DNA of 64,000 bases, taken from positions 47,327,788 to 47,391,787 of the forward strand of contig OY986438.1 of the NCBI GenBank assembly GCA_963920525.1, in the 5' to 3' direction. This stretch comes from Dichetophora obliterata. Its lineage: Eukaryota; Arthropoda; Insecta; Diptera; Sciomyzidae. The notes under the pieces were generated by a model. It did no database searches, was not told the DNA's origin, and worked only from the letters and a program-made list of their open reading frames with translations. Position numbers and translations under genes: made by a program. Positions 10,464 to 22,249 of this stretch are shown here, piece by piece; positions within the stretch are counted from its first letter, which is position 1; the number at the start of each line of letters is the position of its first letter.

Positions 10464-13371
10464 TCAACCTCTGTGTGTGTTTGGCAGTTTAATTTTGTAA
10501 AATTCGGGCAGAGAGGTGGGGTTAGCAGAATAAGAAAACGTATCATTTATGATGCCAATTGGAGACAAGTAACATGAATTAGACCAATTGTGTTCCCTTT
10601 CACGCAAATATATTTCACTAATTAAAGAGTTTTCATGAAATTCAAGTTTATTAATAAATGTTTTTTGAAGATCAAATGCATAAGTGCAAAGGGGAGCCAT
10701 AAGAGCTCTATTATATATATAGTAATTACTATATCTTTTAGTTGGTGTTTCAAAATTTCTGTTCACACAAGATCTGAGGACTTTTCTTTCAGAAATTTCT
10801 AATTTTCTGGCAATTGTTGGAGAGATTGAAAACCAGATGGGAAATGCATATAAAATTGCAGTACGAATACTTACTTTATATAAAAGTAATTTTGTTTTTT
10901 GACTAAGTGACTTGCTGTAAAATAGTCTTGAAAACATTGCTGCAATTTTTGCAAATTTTTTAATAGCTAGTCTTCCATGTTCATTGAATTTAAACAATTT
11001 ATTAAAAGTTACACCGAGATATTTTATTTTATTTTGAAAAGGAATATCGGATTCATTGAATCTTAATTTAAGATTTTTGCTCTCTGGAACAACCTTCCTA
11101 TTACATTTACCTGAAGAATTTCTCATACATATGGCTTGCGATTTTGCAGCATTAATAGTGATACCCCAAGATTTATAGTAGTCATTGATAACTCTAAGAT
11201 GAGTTTTAACTAAACGAAGAGCATCAGCAGGAGATTTATTGTGAGCATAAATAAGTGAATCATCTGCGTAAAGAATGCTTTTTGAGCCATTTATTTCATG
11301 AGGAAAGTCGTGTATTAGAATATTATATAGATGGGGGGCCAAAATTGCACCTTGAGGTACTCCACTCATGATGGAACCACAGTTTGAATGAATTATTAAT
11401 TTGGACAAAAAAGGCCCTGTCGTTAAAAAAACTTGAAAATAATTTTATTAAAAAAGGATCAAAACCAATATTAGTTAATTTATAAATTATTCCTTTATGA
11501 AATGCTTTATCAAAAGCTTTTTCTATGTCCAGAGAAACTGCTACTGTGCAGGATTTCTCTCTTAAATTATTTGTTACGTCATCGTGTAATTTAAGCAGTG
11601 CATGAACTGTTGAATGGCCTGGTTTAAAACCAAATTGATGTTCAGGAATATATCGTAAATTTATATTTATATCCATTTTAGATTTTATTACTCTTTCCAA
11701 AAGTTTCCCTAGGTTCGATAGCAATGATATAGGCCTAAAATTATTCATGATAAAAGAGTTTGATTTTTTTTTAATTGGAATAATTTTAGCAATTTTCCAT
11801 GCTAAAGGAAAATAACCATTATTGATGCAATTGTTAAAAATTATTGATAAGAATTTAAAAGACGAACGTGTTAATTTTTTAATAATAAAATTTGAAATTA
11901 AATCAGGGCCGGCAGATTTTTTTGAGTTTATATTTTTTACAAGATTTTGCAAGATATTCGCATTGATAAAATAAACGTTGGGAATACTTTGAAGAGAACT
12001 AAAATTTTCATTAAAAGTAAAAATGGGATTAGTACACTCCGAAAAAACTTCATTAATTTTTGTATCAATCAAGTTGAAATTTGCTGTAACAGGTATATTT
12101 TCCCTGTAGATGTTCTGAAAGTAATTTTTGAATTTTTCTCCAATTTCAAAACTATCATGAATAAAATTGCCATTGTATTCTATCTTATTGCAAAATTTAG
12201 AATTTCTTTTTCCAATGAATCTATATAACTCTTTATAAGCAAATGGCCCAGGTTTTATTTAAGATAATTTATCATTAAGCATAATTGCTTGATGAGTTTT
12301 TATTTGGTTTTTTATCATGTTGTTAAGTAATTTAATTTGCGCTGATAGTAATTTATATTCAGAATTTTTTCTATTATAGTTAATATGATAGATACTTTTT
12401 AACTGGCTTTGCCATTGATGCTTTAAATTAAAGAGAATTATGATATTATCTGGAACTAAAAATGTTTTACAAGTAAGATCAATAGTTTCAGAATGAAGAT
12501 TCATTGTAGAGACAACTGCTGTAGTAAATAATTTAATTGACTGATCAATTTCTGAATTTGAAAGATTTTTATTTGAAGGTGGAATGATTTCTTCCAATGC
12601 AGTGTCTAAATCCGAACGAAAATTGGTCCAAACAGTATTTTTAAATGATTTGAAAGAACGTGGAGAATTTTTAATAAAATCAAAATCTGGTAACGTTATT
12701 TTAATTTTTAGGGGGAAGTGATCTGAGAAAGTAGGGATGCTCGAAATTGAAAGATTATTATTTATGGTGTCAACACTACTTGTATTTATTAAAAAATGAT
12801 CAAGGTATGAAGAACCATTTGGGAACGAAGGATTTATATCACAGATTCTATGAAAATCAAGAGAATATGAATGAAGCCAGTTTTTTAATGTTTTGCCATT
12901 AAGGTTCTCCAAGCAATCACCCCAGTCTGGGCTTTTAGCATGCAGATCACCCCCAAGAATTGTATTGTCAAAATTTATTGAAAAGTTTCGAATTTTTGTT
13001 AATGCATCTAGCATTTGAGATGGTGAAGCATTACTTGGAAAATATAAACTTCCCAATAATATTTTTTTCAAAGCAAAATTTATTTGTAAGGTTATAATAA
13101 TCAAACAGTTAGGAAATATAAGATCAGGAATTGACGTTGTAATATATTTAATATTCTTTTTAATGGCTATAGCTGTTCCAAGTCGGGAACTGTCACGAAT
13201 AAAGTTATAATTATTTATGAAAATATTTTTTTGTTTAGAAAGATGAGTTTCTTGTAGAAAAGCAATATCTATATTATTGTGATTGAGTGTTGTCTCTAAA
13301 TCAATTTGTCTACTTTTATCAATTAAAGATCCTACGTTAAAAGTAAGAATTGTGAGTGAATTATGGCCCAT
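10464..13371 (-). pseudogene. Jockey ORF2: endonuclease-reverse transcriptase, interrupted
   Basis: ORF2 nicks target DNA and copies element RNA at the nick. The first 370 codons (13371-12259) are an APE-like endonuclease: LTILTFNVGSL, FLQETHL (catalytic E), GGDLHAKSPDWG (catalytic D; the usual N is H) and SDHFPLKI. A TAA at 12259-12261 then interrupts; the same frame continues with no further stop into the reverse transcriptase (FRPISLLSNLGKLLERVI; motif A DIEKAFD, 12072-11323). Near 11370-11400 the frame shifts by one base, and motif B (SGVPQGAILAPHLYN) and motif C (LYADDSLIYAH) continue in the next frame to the stop at 10464. All catalytic aspartates are kept. No RNase H follows, as expected for this clade. 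The start ATG lies inside the end of ORF1 (ATGGGCCATAA), suggesting coupled translation. Confidence 0.9.
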
Positions 13372-14947
13372 AATTAATCAACACTTCTTTGAGTAAAATC
13401 ATGTACTCATTTTTGGCTTGATCCTTAGGAAGATTTTTGTAAGTGGAAATGAAATTTCTTATTTTATCTTCAAGGGTTAATATTGACGTGTCTTTAAAAT
13501 AATTAGATAAACTTAAAAATTCATCTATAATTGAAGATCTTTTATCTTTCATATTGGCTGATCTTTTATGAGATGCTTCTGACAAAAAGTTGCTTGCGTA
13601 CGATTTCCCGGGAATCACAGAACTTGATCCGTGAATGGCTGAGAAAACGTTATTTTCAACAGCCAACTTTTTTTCCCTTGCTTCCCTAAGTAGGAATTTT
13701 TTTTTTTCAAAATATTTTTTAAAAGCTGGACAGCCACGGTAATTGGCTGGATGTCCTTCTTGATTACAGTTAACACAGAACGGTGGGGAAGAATCTTTAT
13801 TCGAACGTGCACACTGACCTGGGTCGTGATTTTGATTGCATTTTATGCATGCGAATTTTTTATTGCAATTTTTGGCAATGTGCCCCCAGTACTGGCAGCG
13901 TTTGCATTGAATTTCTTTAAGATTAGATTTAGGTGCTTCCCATGTTATTACTTGGTTTAAGATGTGTTTAATTTTACCCAGGTCCCCAATCTTTCCACCA
14001 GTAACCAGAGTAATTAAGAAAAGTCCAGAATCTACGTTGTTTAGCTTAGAATTCCGCGTAAGAAATTTAGAGACCTTTTCCACTACTCCAGGAGCTTGTG
14101 AATCTATATCAGATTTTATTTCTTCAACAGTGGTACCATGATAAAGCCCTCTTAGGACTATATTAGGCTGCTTAAGCTCACTGGGTGTAAAGGAATAGGA
14201 CTCTATACCCTTTTCTCTAAGTAAGATCATCATTTCATTATGAACCTTTAGATCTTCAAAAAATATTTTACTTTTAAATTTGCTTTTATTTATAATTTTA
14301 TAATTAATTTTGGGGGTTCTAGCATTAAGTTGGTCAACGAGTTTTTTAATGTTGATATTAAAAAGAAAAATTGGTGGACAATATTTTTTCCCATTTTTAG
14401 GAATATGTTGCGGTCCCTCTCTGACCAAATTTTGTACAGCAGTATGCTTAGCACGTGTATTGTTATCAATATGGTTATCAATATGGTTATCAAACGATAA
14501 ATCTTGTAAGATTTGAAATCTATTTTGGCTTTTTTGAGTAAGTCCTGTATTGTTATCTAAATTTAAATTAGGTAAGGATACATTACCAGCTGTATCAGCA
14601 TTTTGAGTAGAACTAGAATTGGGACGTTTTCGCTTTGGGATCTGGAATCCATCAGAAGTAGTTGGTAAGTTTGAATTTTGTAAATGTGCATTGAAGTTCA
14701 AATAGTGATCTGCAGCAAAAATCTTGTCTGGAGAGTTAGAGAGAATATTAGTTGAGTCCATTCGGTCTTCAGGATATTGTTGATTATCAGATCCACCAGG
14801 GCGCAAGACTTGCGATGACGTATCGGGTGGTATTGGCAAACTATTATTACTCATACTCGAATGATTGGAAGTAATTTTATCTGGAGGTTTTTTGATCTTC
14901 TGGTGGCTTTTAGAACACGAGGTGTTAGGAACGTCCTTCTTTTTCAT
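13361..14947 (-). CDS. Jockey ORF1: RNA-binding Gag-like protein
   Basis: This intact 528-codon frame encodes the nucleic-acid-binding protein that packages element RNA. The first ~190 residues are Ser/Asn/Pro-rich and low in complexity. Residues ~195-335 fit the fold region that precedes the knuckles in Jockey Gag proteins (the PRE_C2HC type). From residue 348 come three CCHC-type knuckles: CKRCQYWGHIAKNC, CIKCNQNHDPGQC and CVNCNQEGHPANYRGC. A basic stretch (KKYFEKKKFLLREAREKK) follows. The ATG at 14947 is the first in frame after the 5' UTR. The stop overlaps the ORF2 start by 11 nt. A near-perfect tandem DNHIDNHIDN lies at about residues 153-162. No lesion is seen in this ORF, unlike ORF2. 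Confidence 0.9.
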   Translation of the reverse strand: MKKKDVPNTSCSKSHQKIKKPPDKITSNHSSMSNNSLPIPPDTSSQVLRPGGSDNQQYPEDRMDSTNILSNSPDKIFAADHYLNFNAHLQNSNLPTTSDGFQIPKRKRPNSSSTQNADTAGNVSLPNLNLDNNTGLTQKSQNRFQILQDLSFDNHIDNHIDNNTRAKHTAVQNLVREGPQHIPKNGKKYCPPIFLFNINIKKLVDQLNARTPKINYKIINKSKFKSKIFFEDLKVHNEMMILLREKGIESYSFTPSELKQPNIVLRGLYHGTTVEEIKSDIDSQAPGVVEKVSKFLTRNSKLNNVDSGLFLITLVTGGKIGDLGKIKHILNQVITWEAPKSNLKEIQCKRCQYWGHIAKNCNKKFACIKCNQNHDPGQCARSNKDSSPPFCVNCNQEGHPANYRGCPAFKKYFEKKKFLLREAREKKLAVENNVFSAIHGSSSVIPGKSYASNFLSEASHKRSANMKDKRSSIIDEFLSLSNYFKDTSILTLEDKIRNFISTYKNLPKDQAKNEYMILLKEVLINYGP

Positions 14948-15159
14948 GGCAGAATTCGTTTATAAAGCTTGACGAATATTTTATTGTCAATAAATTGCAA
15001 TAAAAGTTTGCACACAATATCGTCTATATATGTATTTGTTTAGAATTCAATTTATTTTATTGAAAAAATATGGAACGTAAAAATCAATTTTTTCAATATA
15101 ATTTTTATTTTATTGTTGTTTTTATTCGACTGCTCAGTACGACTTCCAAAAATCGAATC
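14948..15159 (-). promoter_or_regulatory. 5' UTR and presumed internal promoter of the Jockey element
   Basis: Jockey-clade elements start transcription at their first base from an internal promoter. The 212-bp leader here begins TGATTCGATTTTTGGAAG and has TACTGAGCAGTCG near +20 to +35. I infer promoter function from the family; no canonical initiator/DPE pair is certain. Confidence 0.45.
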
Positions 15160-15174
15160 AAGATTAAACATACT
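15160..15174. repeat. Target-site duplication of the Jockey element (5' side)
   Basis: AAGATTAAACATACT, identical to 10044-10058 at the other end of the element. Confidence 0.9.
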
Positions 15175-16430
15175 TATTCTTAAAATCGCCTATTCTTGGA
15201 ATAAAGAATTCTTAGAATAAATTTTGAATAATTGAGAGCATTTATATATGACCCCATCAAGATAGTATTAACATTTTGTTATGGTCAAATATTAAAAATA
15301 ATTTTTAATAAAAAGTTGTTTTAAAATATTGGGCTCACTTCGTATTAAATATTGTTTACTTTTCTTGTGTCAAGAAAATATGAAATGCCTTAAGAAGTTG
15401 CATCTTTGCTTAAAATTATATATCAATCTTAAAGTATGTACATAGTGTTAAAATGTTTCTGCTTGTCCACTTTCAATGATTTCGCATGAGCAATTCGTAT
15501 TGCAACACTATTTTTCGATTAACGCTTTTTTATATTTTATATATTTTAATAAAATGAGATGCTGTTGGTTGGATCCATTTTTGTATACTTTTGTATATTT
15601 TCACAAATTATTGCAGAATTTTTTAACAAAGAGTTATTTTAATTATTCCATAGCAAAACACTTGTAGAGTGCTTGCAGTCTTGCTTGCTTCTGCAGCTGC
15701 AGAATTCACTAAATATTAATATTTATTGTAGATACAAGCAATTTAGTTCTATTAATTTAACACTTTCTGTACTCAAGTAAAACATTTTCTAAATACACGA
15801 ATACTATTTCTTGATGAGTTTTAGTATAAGCTTGCATTAAGAATCTATTGTGTTTATTTCAGTTTTCTTCCAACTATTAGCTAGAATCAAGAAATTTATT
15901 ATCATTTAAAGAAATCATCAATTAAACTAATTTATAGAATTGTGTACTCATCATTAGAATAATTTTGCAACAGTTAGTTTTTAATGCTTGATTCATGGAA
16001 TTTGAATTGGTTTAACATGTTTGGGAATCAAGTAAAATAATTTCGCACTACAAGAAATAAATGTTCTCTCCATATTTATCTATTCTAATGAATTTTCGAA
16101 TTTTTTAAAAGGGCTTACTGCAAGAACCTGAATATGCCACATAGTTAGCAAATCGAAATAATCAAGATCAAAGTTTTTAGACACAAATTTTCTTATAAAT
16201 ATAGTGGAATTGTTCAAAGAAACTTTAAGTAGGGGGTCTTACATGTTTTATACTGAACCCGTATTCTAAACGATTGTTATTGGTATTACATTTCGTAAAA
16301 AAAGGAATTTAAAAAATGGATTTTTTGAAATAATGTGGATTATCACGTTATTGCAATAAGGCATTCAATTGTATTAAAAGCTCTTTGTGCTCTAATTCAT
16401 GAAAATTTTTGTAAATAATTTTTGACAAAT
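15175..16430. other. AT-rich non-coding stretch
   Basis: No gene is recognised. A block near 16108-16145 (GGGCTTACTGCAAGAACCTG...GCCACAT) is shared with 59053-59090, so part of the stretch is an interspersed repeat. Confidence 0.5.
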
Positions 16431-18150
16431 CATCAACTGTTCCATTTAATAGCAATGCTCTCATTCCAAAAAGATGAAATTCCACCTTTCCTCCACTTTT
16501 CCTTCCGCTGCCACATCCCATAAAGTATTAAAAGAAATCTACTCAAATTTAACAACTTCGCGTTCATTTCAATATTTAACGCCAAAACATGCTGCGCTGC
16601 ATCACACACACACAGGTGACAACACTGCGCTACACACTCAACTCTGTGCGAATCCACTTAAATTAATTGCAAATGTTGTTGATTATGCTTCCGTTTCTTG
16701 AACGTGAACACAAACAAGCATGGTGGCCGCCTTTGCTTTGACGTTTGCTTTGACATCAGCGACAACTACTACACCATCAATGCTGTCGCCATTGCGTCAG
16801 GGGAGTAATACAAACAGAAGAAATGGTCGGTGTTGTCGCTAGCTTTGGCATGAAATTTGCACTCGCAGGCATAAATGTTGTTGCGCAAAGTAATTTCGCA
16901 AAAAAACAGAAACAAAAACACACACACACACCTATGAACAGCAAAGGTGGTAGGTGTGGCAGGGAGCTGCAGCATGGATAGATAGTCAGCGTGCTGACAG
17001 CTAAGCCGAAGAAAGCAAACAAGCTGCAAGGAAGAGAAATTAAAAGCATAACAGGATCTAAGGCTCAGTGCGAAACGCCCAACAGGATGCTTTGGCCAGG
17101 TTTGCAAACAAGGTAAGCGCCAAAAGTAACAACAACAACAACAATAACATGCAGCAGATGCTTTGCCTGTAGGCGCACAAAGCTGACTTAATGCGTGTGA
17201 CAATTCAAAAAGGGGGAATTCTGTATTTTACAGCAAGCAACACTGTAATTGAAGGCACCTAAGGTGCAAACACGAAAAGGGAGTGTAAAGGATTTCGAAC
17301 AAATTTTTATTTATTGATAATTGATATTGACAAAATCCCGGAAGCGGCATGACATGCATGCATTTCGCACCTAATGAAATTTTGACAAATAAACATGGCG
17401 GCCGGAAATGCTGCCGCTTTCAACATTTAAGCTTTTAAATAATTTCCAAAGCACGACCTCAAAAATTATCTACCTCATGTCAACTTGTGTAAGAAGGGGT
17501 GGGTGTGTGTGTAACTGGGTGGCGTGGGTAGCCCGATGTGTGGCTAGTAATTGAAAAGGTTAAAAAATGCGTTGGGTGAAAACTGCAAAGTGACGCAAGC
17601 AGCAAGTGACGCAAAGCTCAAAGCTGACGCAAGTGTTAAGAGGGCGACGAGTAAGTTGGAAAAATACTGAAAGGATTTGCACATAATTCTGTGTTGACAA
17701 ACGCAAACGATATGTTTGTCGTTCTCTATACAGCAACATAGCTGTAGGTGTGTGTGTGCCAGTGTGTCTCAGTGTTTGTGGGGATGACAATGTTGACAGT
17801 GATGCTGCTTTGATGCCGCCGTTGATGATGTGCGGCTGAATCTGCACAGTCCTGGAAGCCATATTCTAAACGTGACTCGCATATAATTTCACCAGGACTC
17901 GTTTTTAGCTTTTTGTCGTCATCTCTGTTGTTGTTTTTGTAGTCGTCCTGCGTGCCATGTACGTGTTTTAAAATTTTTACCTTACCTCCTACCCCAAAGA
18001 TGTTTCCCTTGTTTTTGTTGCTGTGGAATTTTTCTATTCTTTTTGTTGCTTTGTCGGTTCGTGTGGAGTTCATGTTTAGGGAGCTGTAAAAGGATTTGAG
18101 TTACACGCCGTTGGAGTGCAATTATAAACGATTGAATTTTTTTTTTTTTG
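16431..18150. other. GC-richer, probably host regulatory or intronic DNA
   Basis: Base composition rises towards balance and the repeat-derived look disappears. Contents include CA repeats (16603-16615, 16919-16932), CAA repeats (17131-17148), a G-rich GGGTGGGTGTGTG tract (about 17497-17512) and three TGACGCAA copies. Open frames on both strands (for example 16769-17203 minus) overlap one another and show no domain, so I do not call a gene. Confidence 0.4.
17591..17632 (+). promoter_or_regulatory. Three TGACGCAA sites in 42 bp
   Basis: TGACGCAA occurs at 17591, 17607 and 17625. The octamer joins a CRE half-site (TGACG) to a C/EBP half-site (GCAA), a form known to bind ATF4-C/EBP-type bZIP heterodimers. 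Clustering supports a bZIP-responsive element, but function is inferred only from the motif. Confidence 0.35.
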
Positions 18151-19302
18151 CATTTTTGTTTCCTCTGTTTTTGGCTAGGAGCAGCAGGTGGAGGAGATTG
18201 AAATTTAGTGGTAGGTTAAAAATGCAAAAAAAAAAGTAGAGTCAAAAGCAATCCAAGTGGAACAAGAAGTTAGTGAGAGTGCACATTGTTATTTTGTTTT
18301 TTGCTTTCTTCCTTTTGGGCCCACAAATTATTATTTTGAGGCTTTCCTATAACAAAGGATTCAATGGATTTGTGCCATTTGACTTTTCTTTGACATGTGT
18401 TTAAATATGCTTCGTATACTTTGAATTCGTTCTAAAATAATATGCAAGCAATGGGAATAAAATGGAGATACAACTGATTTTTGGGTTCGATGAGGCTTAA
18501 AGTAGAGAGCATATTTTGTTCTTTTTTTAGGATACCGTGTAATTGAATTTTGTGATGGTGAAGATTTAACAATCCAATGAATTCAATTTAAAAGTTTAAT
18601 TTTTTTATTTAGTTTCTATTCATAATTTCTTGCCAAAAAAAAATTAAAAGGAATTTGATAACATTTGAAATTATTTTTTTAATTGATTTGAGTGTTTTTT
18701 TCCTAAAAGAAGTACATATATTTTTGATCGATGAAATTTCTGAAAAAGAGACCATTTTTCTATTTTTGTCATATTTCTGGCCAATTAATCTAAATTTTTA
18801 AGTTTTTTCAATGTCTTTTGAAAAGTTTAACTGAAACTTCAATTCAACGTATTTTTGTACAATTTTTTACAGAGATAAAATATATTACAAATTTAATATT
18901 AAATTTACATAACAGTTTATAACCTATAAAAAAATGTTGCAATCGTCATTAATTCCTAATTGCCTTAAATTTAAAATTAAAATATGTTTACGTAAAAACA
19001 TAATAAATAACAAAATTACCTTATAAAAAAGATTAATTTTTAAAGAAATATTAAGGGAAAATTTTGGAGTTCAAGTCCTTCCAAGAGTCGGAGTGTATAC
19101 AAAAAATTAATACAAATAAGGTTATTAAGACCATAAAATTATAGTTTTTAAAAAAAAAATTCAACCAGTTATGAATATATTTTTAAATATTATATTTAGG
19201 TGTTTAAATATAAATTTTTAAATTTGCTTTTAGAACCAATAGTTTACCTTTTCCAATAAAAAAATTTCGATTATCTCAAATCTGATTGAAGATAATTTAA
19301 AA
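18151..19302. other. Very AT-rich stretch, nothing recognised
   Basis: Poly-A and poly-T rich DNA with no open frame above background and no clear terminal repeats. Confidence 0.5.
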
Positions 19303-19876
19303 CTAGCAAGTAGTTATCTTCGACTGGGTCGAAGTTAAAATACCCCTACGGTCGAATTAGAGTATATATAAAGTCTTAAGCAAACTGTTAAATATATTTA
19401 AAGAGATTTTCCCGTTTTGGTTAAGTCACTTTGTATGGGAGGTAGGTGTGGTTTTCATCTGATTTTTACAAATTTAATACTCAAAATATAAATATTTAAG
19501 ACACTGTGCGAAATTTTAAGTCATTAAATTGATTTTTGTGGAATTTAAAGAGATCTTACCATTTTGGTTAAGTCACTTTGTATGGGAGGTAGACGTGGTT
19601 TTCATCCGATTTTGCTCAGATTCGAACTTGACCTCCATTTTTGTATAATTTTCATATTTTCAATTTCGTTATGATAGCTCAAAAATTACGGCTGCTATCG
19701 TGGACACAGACGGACAGACGGACAGACGGACATGGCTAAATTGACTCAAGAGGTGATGCTGATCATGAATATATATACTTTTCTATACCGGCCACGCCTC
19801 CTTATCGGCGTCACAAACGAAGTGACAAAATTAATATACCCCCATTCCGTTTTTTAAACGTGGGGGTATAAAAACC
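19303..19876 (-). mobile_element. DINE-1-like Helitron copy
   Basis: Read on the minus strand it begins TTTTTATACCCCCACGTTT, has the phrase 'AAAGTATATATATTCATGATCAG' and (GTCCGTCT)n, then 'CCACGCC' and 'TATGGGAGGT' style repeats typical of DINE-1 elements. It ends with a 7-bp hairpin CTTCGAC-CCA-GTCGAAG, an 11-bp spacer and CTAG followed by T. Helitron 3' ends are defined by exactly this hairpin and CTRR arrangement. Near the other end ACCCCCAC...GTGGGGGT-type sequences also pair. It is about 574 bp without coding: a non-autonomous copy. Confidence 0.8.
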
Positions 19877-20607
19877 CAACTTATTTTATTTATTGAAGAA
19901 AATTATATGAACATTTTTTAATTCAGAAAAATTCATTTTTGATTCCTTTTGAATTTCAATTTTTTAAATTAATCTTTTAATTACAATAACCAGAATATGT
20001 CATTTTTCACAGAATAAATATTGAAAAACAAAAATATGTTTTTTTTATACTTTCTTTTTTTAAATTGTTTAAAAGTCGTAACTCTAATCTTCTAAAATTT
20101 TTTCCCAAGGTAAACTTATTTTTTAAAAAATTAAAATGTTCTGTTATTTAGAATTAAAATAATTCTGCTTTAATTCAACAGAAGGTGTTCGTATAAGCTT
20201 ATCAAAGTGGATGGTACTGCAGAAACTACAGAAGACTACCGATGAGTTGATGTAGCTATCAAAAAAACAGCTGTCTAGTCTGCTTGGTTTGTTCCGCAAA
20301 GAACTTGTTGTTGTTGCAACCTGTTGCTTCATGAACTTAATTGGCATTAAGCTTATATATAATTCTAAAAAATATTATTTATTTTAGAATTATTAAAAAC
20401 AATATTGTAATTAAAATATGTCATCATTAACTTTTCATTTTTAAAATACATATTTTCCAACGTAATGTAATTTTTTCAGGTTGTAATGATTAAGTTTTTA
20501 AATATAATGTGGATATTAAGGGTAGGTTTAAAAACATTGTGTTATTTTACAGGGAATTAAAGCAAAAATATAACCTTTTTCTCAAAATTAACTCGAAAGC
20601 ATGCATA
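19877..20607. other. AT-rich stretch, nothing recognised
   Basis: Between the DINE-1-like copy and the Tc1-like element no gene or clear repeat is seen. Confidence 0.5.
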
Positions 20608-21858
20608 CACCCAGCAATATAATTATAAAGGCAGCAAGAAATAACGTGATTTTAAGCGAATTAAGAATTATTTTTAATAATTCAATTCAATTGATTTAAA
20701 CATAAAATAATGAGATTCAAAATTATTTAAATTTTTTCTTAAACATATTAAAGAAGAAAACAAAAAAGGAACTTAAAGATTGTGCGAAATAAATATAAAG
20801 GCACTAAATCTTTTTAATTATAAAAATAATTTTAATAAGAAATTCTTCCAGACGCCTTGGCATTGAGTTTATCAAAGTATGAATATGCATGGGATCAATT
20901 TTCTTCCACTCTTCTTGAATTGCCGTTTTCAGCTCCTTTAGGTCCTTCAATTGACGGCCATGATAGAAAACTTTGATTGATAGTATGGACCATAAGTTCT
21001 CGATAGGGTTCAGATCAGGACTAAGAGCCAGTCGACATTTGGTATACCCCTAGACTCTAGGAACTCTGTAGTTTTTTGAGAGCGGTGAATAGCTGCATTG
21101 TTCTGTTGGAAAGCATATTCTGAGGTAGAAATATCTTCTCCAAAGGACACAAGAACTTCATCCAGCAGTTGTTTATAATACAGCGAATTCATCTTGGTGC
21201 TAACGAAGCAAATAAGAGTGCCCATACTTTATAGCCCATACTTCCCCAAACAAACTATGAAGGAGCCTCCACCAAAGTATCGGTGCAGACGCTTAACTTT
21301 GGGAGCACCTTTGCAACGCCAATATTTGTCTGAAAAATCTGGTCTATCCAAATTGAATTTCTTTTCATTGGAAATTCTTTTCCGCACGAAGTCTGGCCAT
21401 TTTGTGTCATTGCAAAAGCGCCGGTTTGCCACATTTTTTTTCAAATGAGGATCCCAAATCTTGTTTCAGTATTTGTTGCACACGACGTACACCGACTTAC
21501 AAGTTAATTTTAACAATTATTTCCTTTGCGCTTAAATTATCCTTAACAGCAGGTCTTTTAATTTCCCTTTTGGCTCTGTCATTGATAATTATCAATTCAC
21601 TTATAAGTGAAGTTCTTCCTGATCACTGAGAGGTCCTATACTGGTCAGCCTTATTTATAAAATTGTCAATGACACAACTTGACTTTTTTAATAATATCGC
21701 AATTTTGCGGTTGGAAATCCCTTCATCATGGTGAGCTTCGATTTTTTTTTAATTTTCGTCAATGGATTTCCACGTGGCGTTCTGTAAAAACGTTATTTGA
21801 AATCAAAGTTATTACTAAAAAAAAGTCAAATAAAAATTTATAATTATTTCGGTAGGTG
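20608..21858 (-). mobile_element. Tc1-like DNA transposon, decayed
   Basis: TA dinucleotides flank the element (20606-20607 and 21859-21860). The ends read CACCCAGCAATATAATTATA and, inward from the right, CACCTACCGAAATAATTATA: inverted repeats with a few mismatches. The 1.25-kb interior encodes a broken Tc1-family transposase on the minus strand. Length, target and coding orientation all fit a single, old Tc1-like copy. Confidence 0.85.
20820..21790 (-). pseudogene. Tc1-like transposase remnant
   Basis: Pieces in several frames align in order with a Tc1 transposase: an N-terminal helix-turn-helix (GISNRKIAILL), a catalytic-core stretch (NEKKFNLDRPDFSDKYW, RYFGGGSFIVCLG), a second-acid region (AFQQNNAAIHRSQKTTEFL, where the usual D of QQDNA is N) and the third-acid region ALSPDLNPIENLWS, ending PRRLEEFL. 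Transposases of this group cut and paste the element at TA. Several stops and frame changes plus loss of one catalytic D make it inactive. Confidence 0.85.
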
Positions 21859-21860
21859 TA

Positions 21861-22249
21861 TAAATATTCATGATGACGACTGTTTTTTGTTTTTAAAAAT
21901 CAGAAGTAAAGACAATAAAAATAAAATCAATTGTATGTGATAAAGTTCTATAATCTTCCATTGAATATCATATTGGTACCAATACATTTCCTTAATAAAT
22001 TTTTTTTATAAATATTTGCCAAGGAATATCCTTGATGAGGGCTTAGTACTTATAAAAAATGTTATATAAATTCGAATTTTTTAGCCGATAGCCCTGGCAG
22101 CTAGTGGTTTAAGTAGTTATTATTTCAATAATAATTAATAAAAATTATTAATAATAATAATATTAATATTATATCGAACCCAAAGCTTGGTGCCTTAGAA
22201 CCTTGACCTTGACTCAATAAATTTTAATTTTTAAAGAAATTTCTATAGC
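21861..22249. other. AT-rich stretch with a TAATAA run
   Basis: No gene is seen. An ATTAATAATAATAATATTAATATT low-complexity tract lies around 22125-22172. Confidence 0.5.

Larger units (their letters stand above)
10059..15159 (-). mobile_element. Full-length Jockey-clade non-LTR retrotransposon
   Basis: The 5101-bp element is flanked by a 15-bp direct duplication. On the minus strand it has a 212-bp 5' UTR (15159-14948), ORF1 with three CCHC knuckles, ORF2 with an APE-type endonuclease and reverse transcriptase but no RNase H, and a 405-bp 3' UTR. The 3' UTR ends with a polyadenylation signal AATAAA (minus strand of 10082-10087) followed by a short tail of AAATTG repeats. ORF1 and ORF2 overlap by 11 nt. 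This order and the ORF1 zinc-knuckle arrangement are those of the Jockey clade (Jockey, F, Doc, BS). Only two lesions are seen, one stop and one frameshift, both in ORF2, so the insertion looks fairly young although this copy is not autonomous. Confidence 0.92.
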
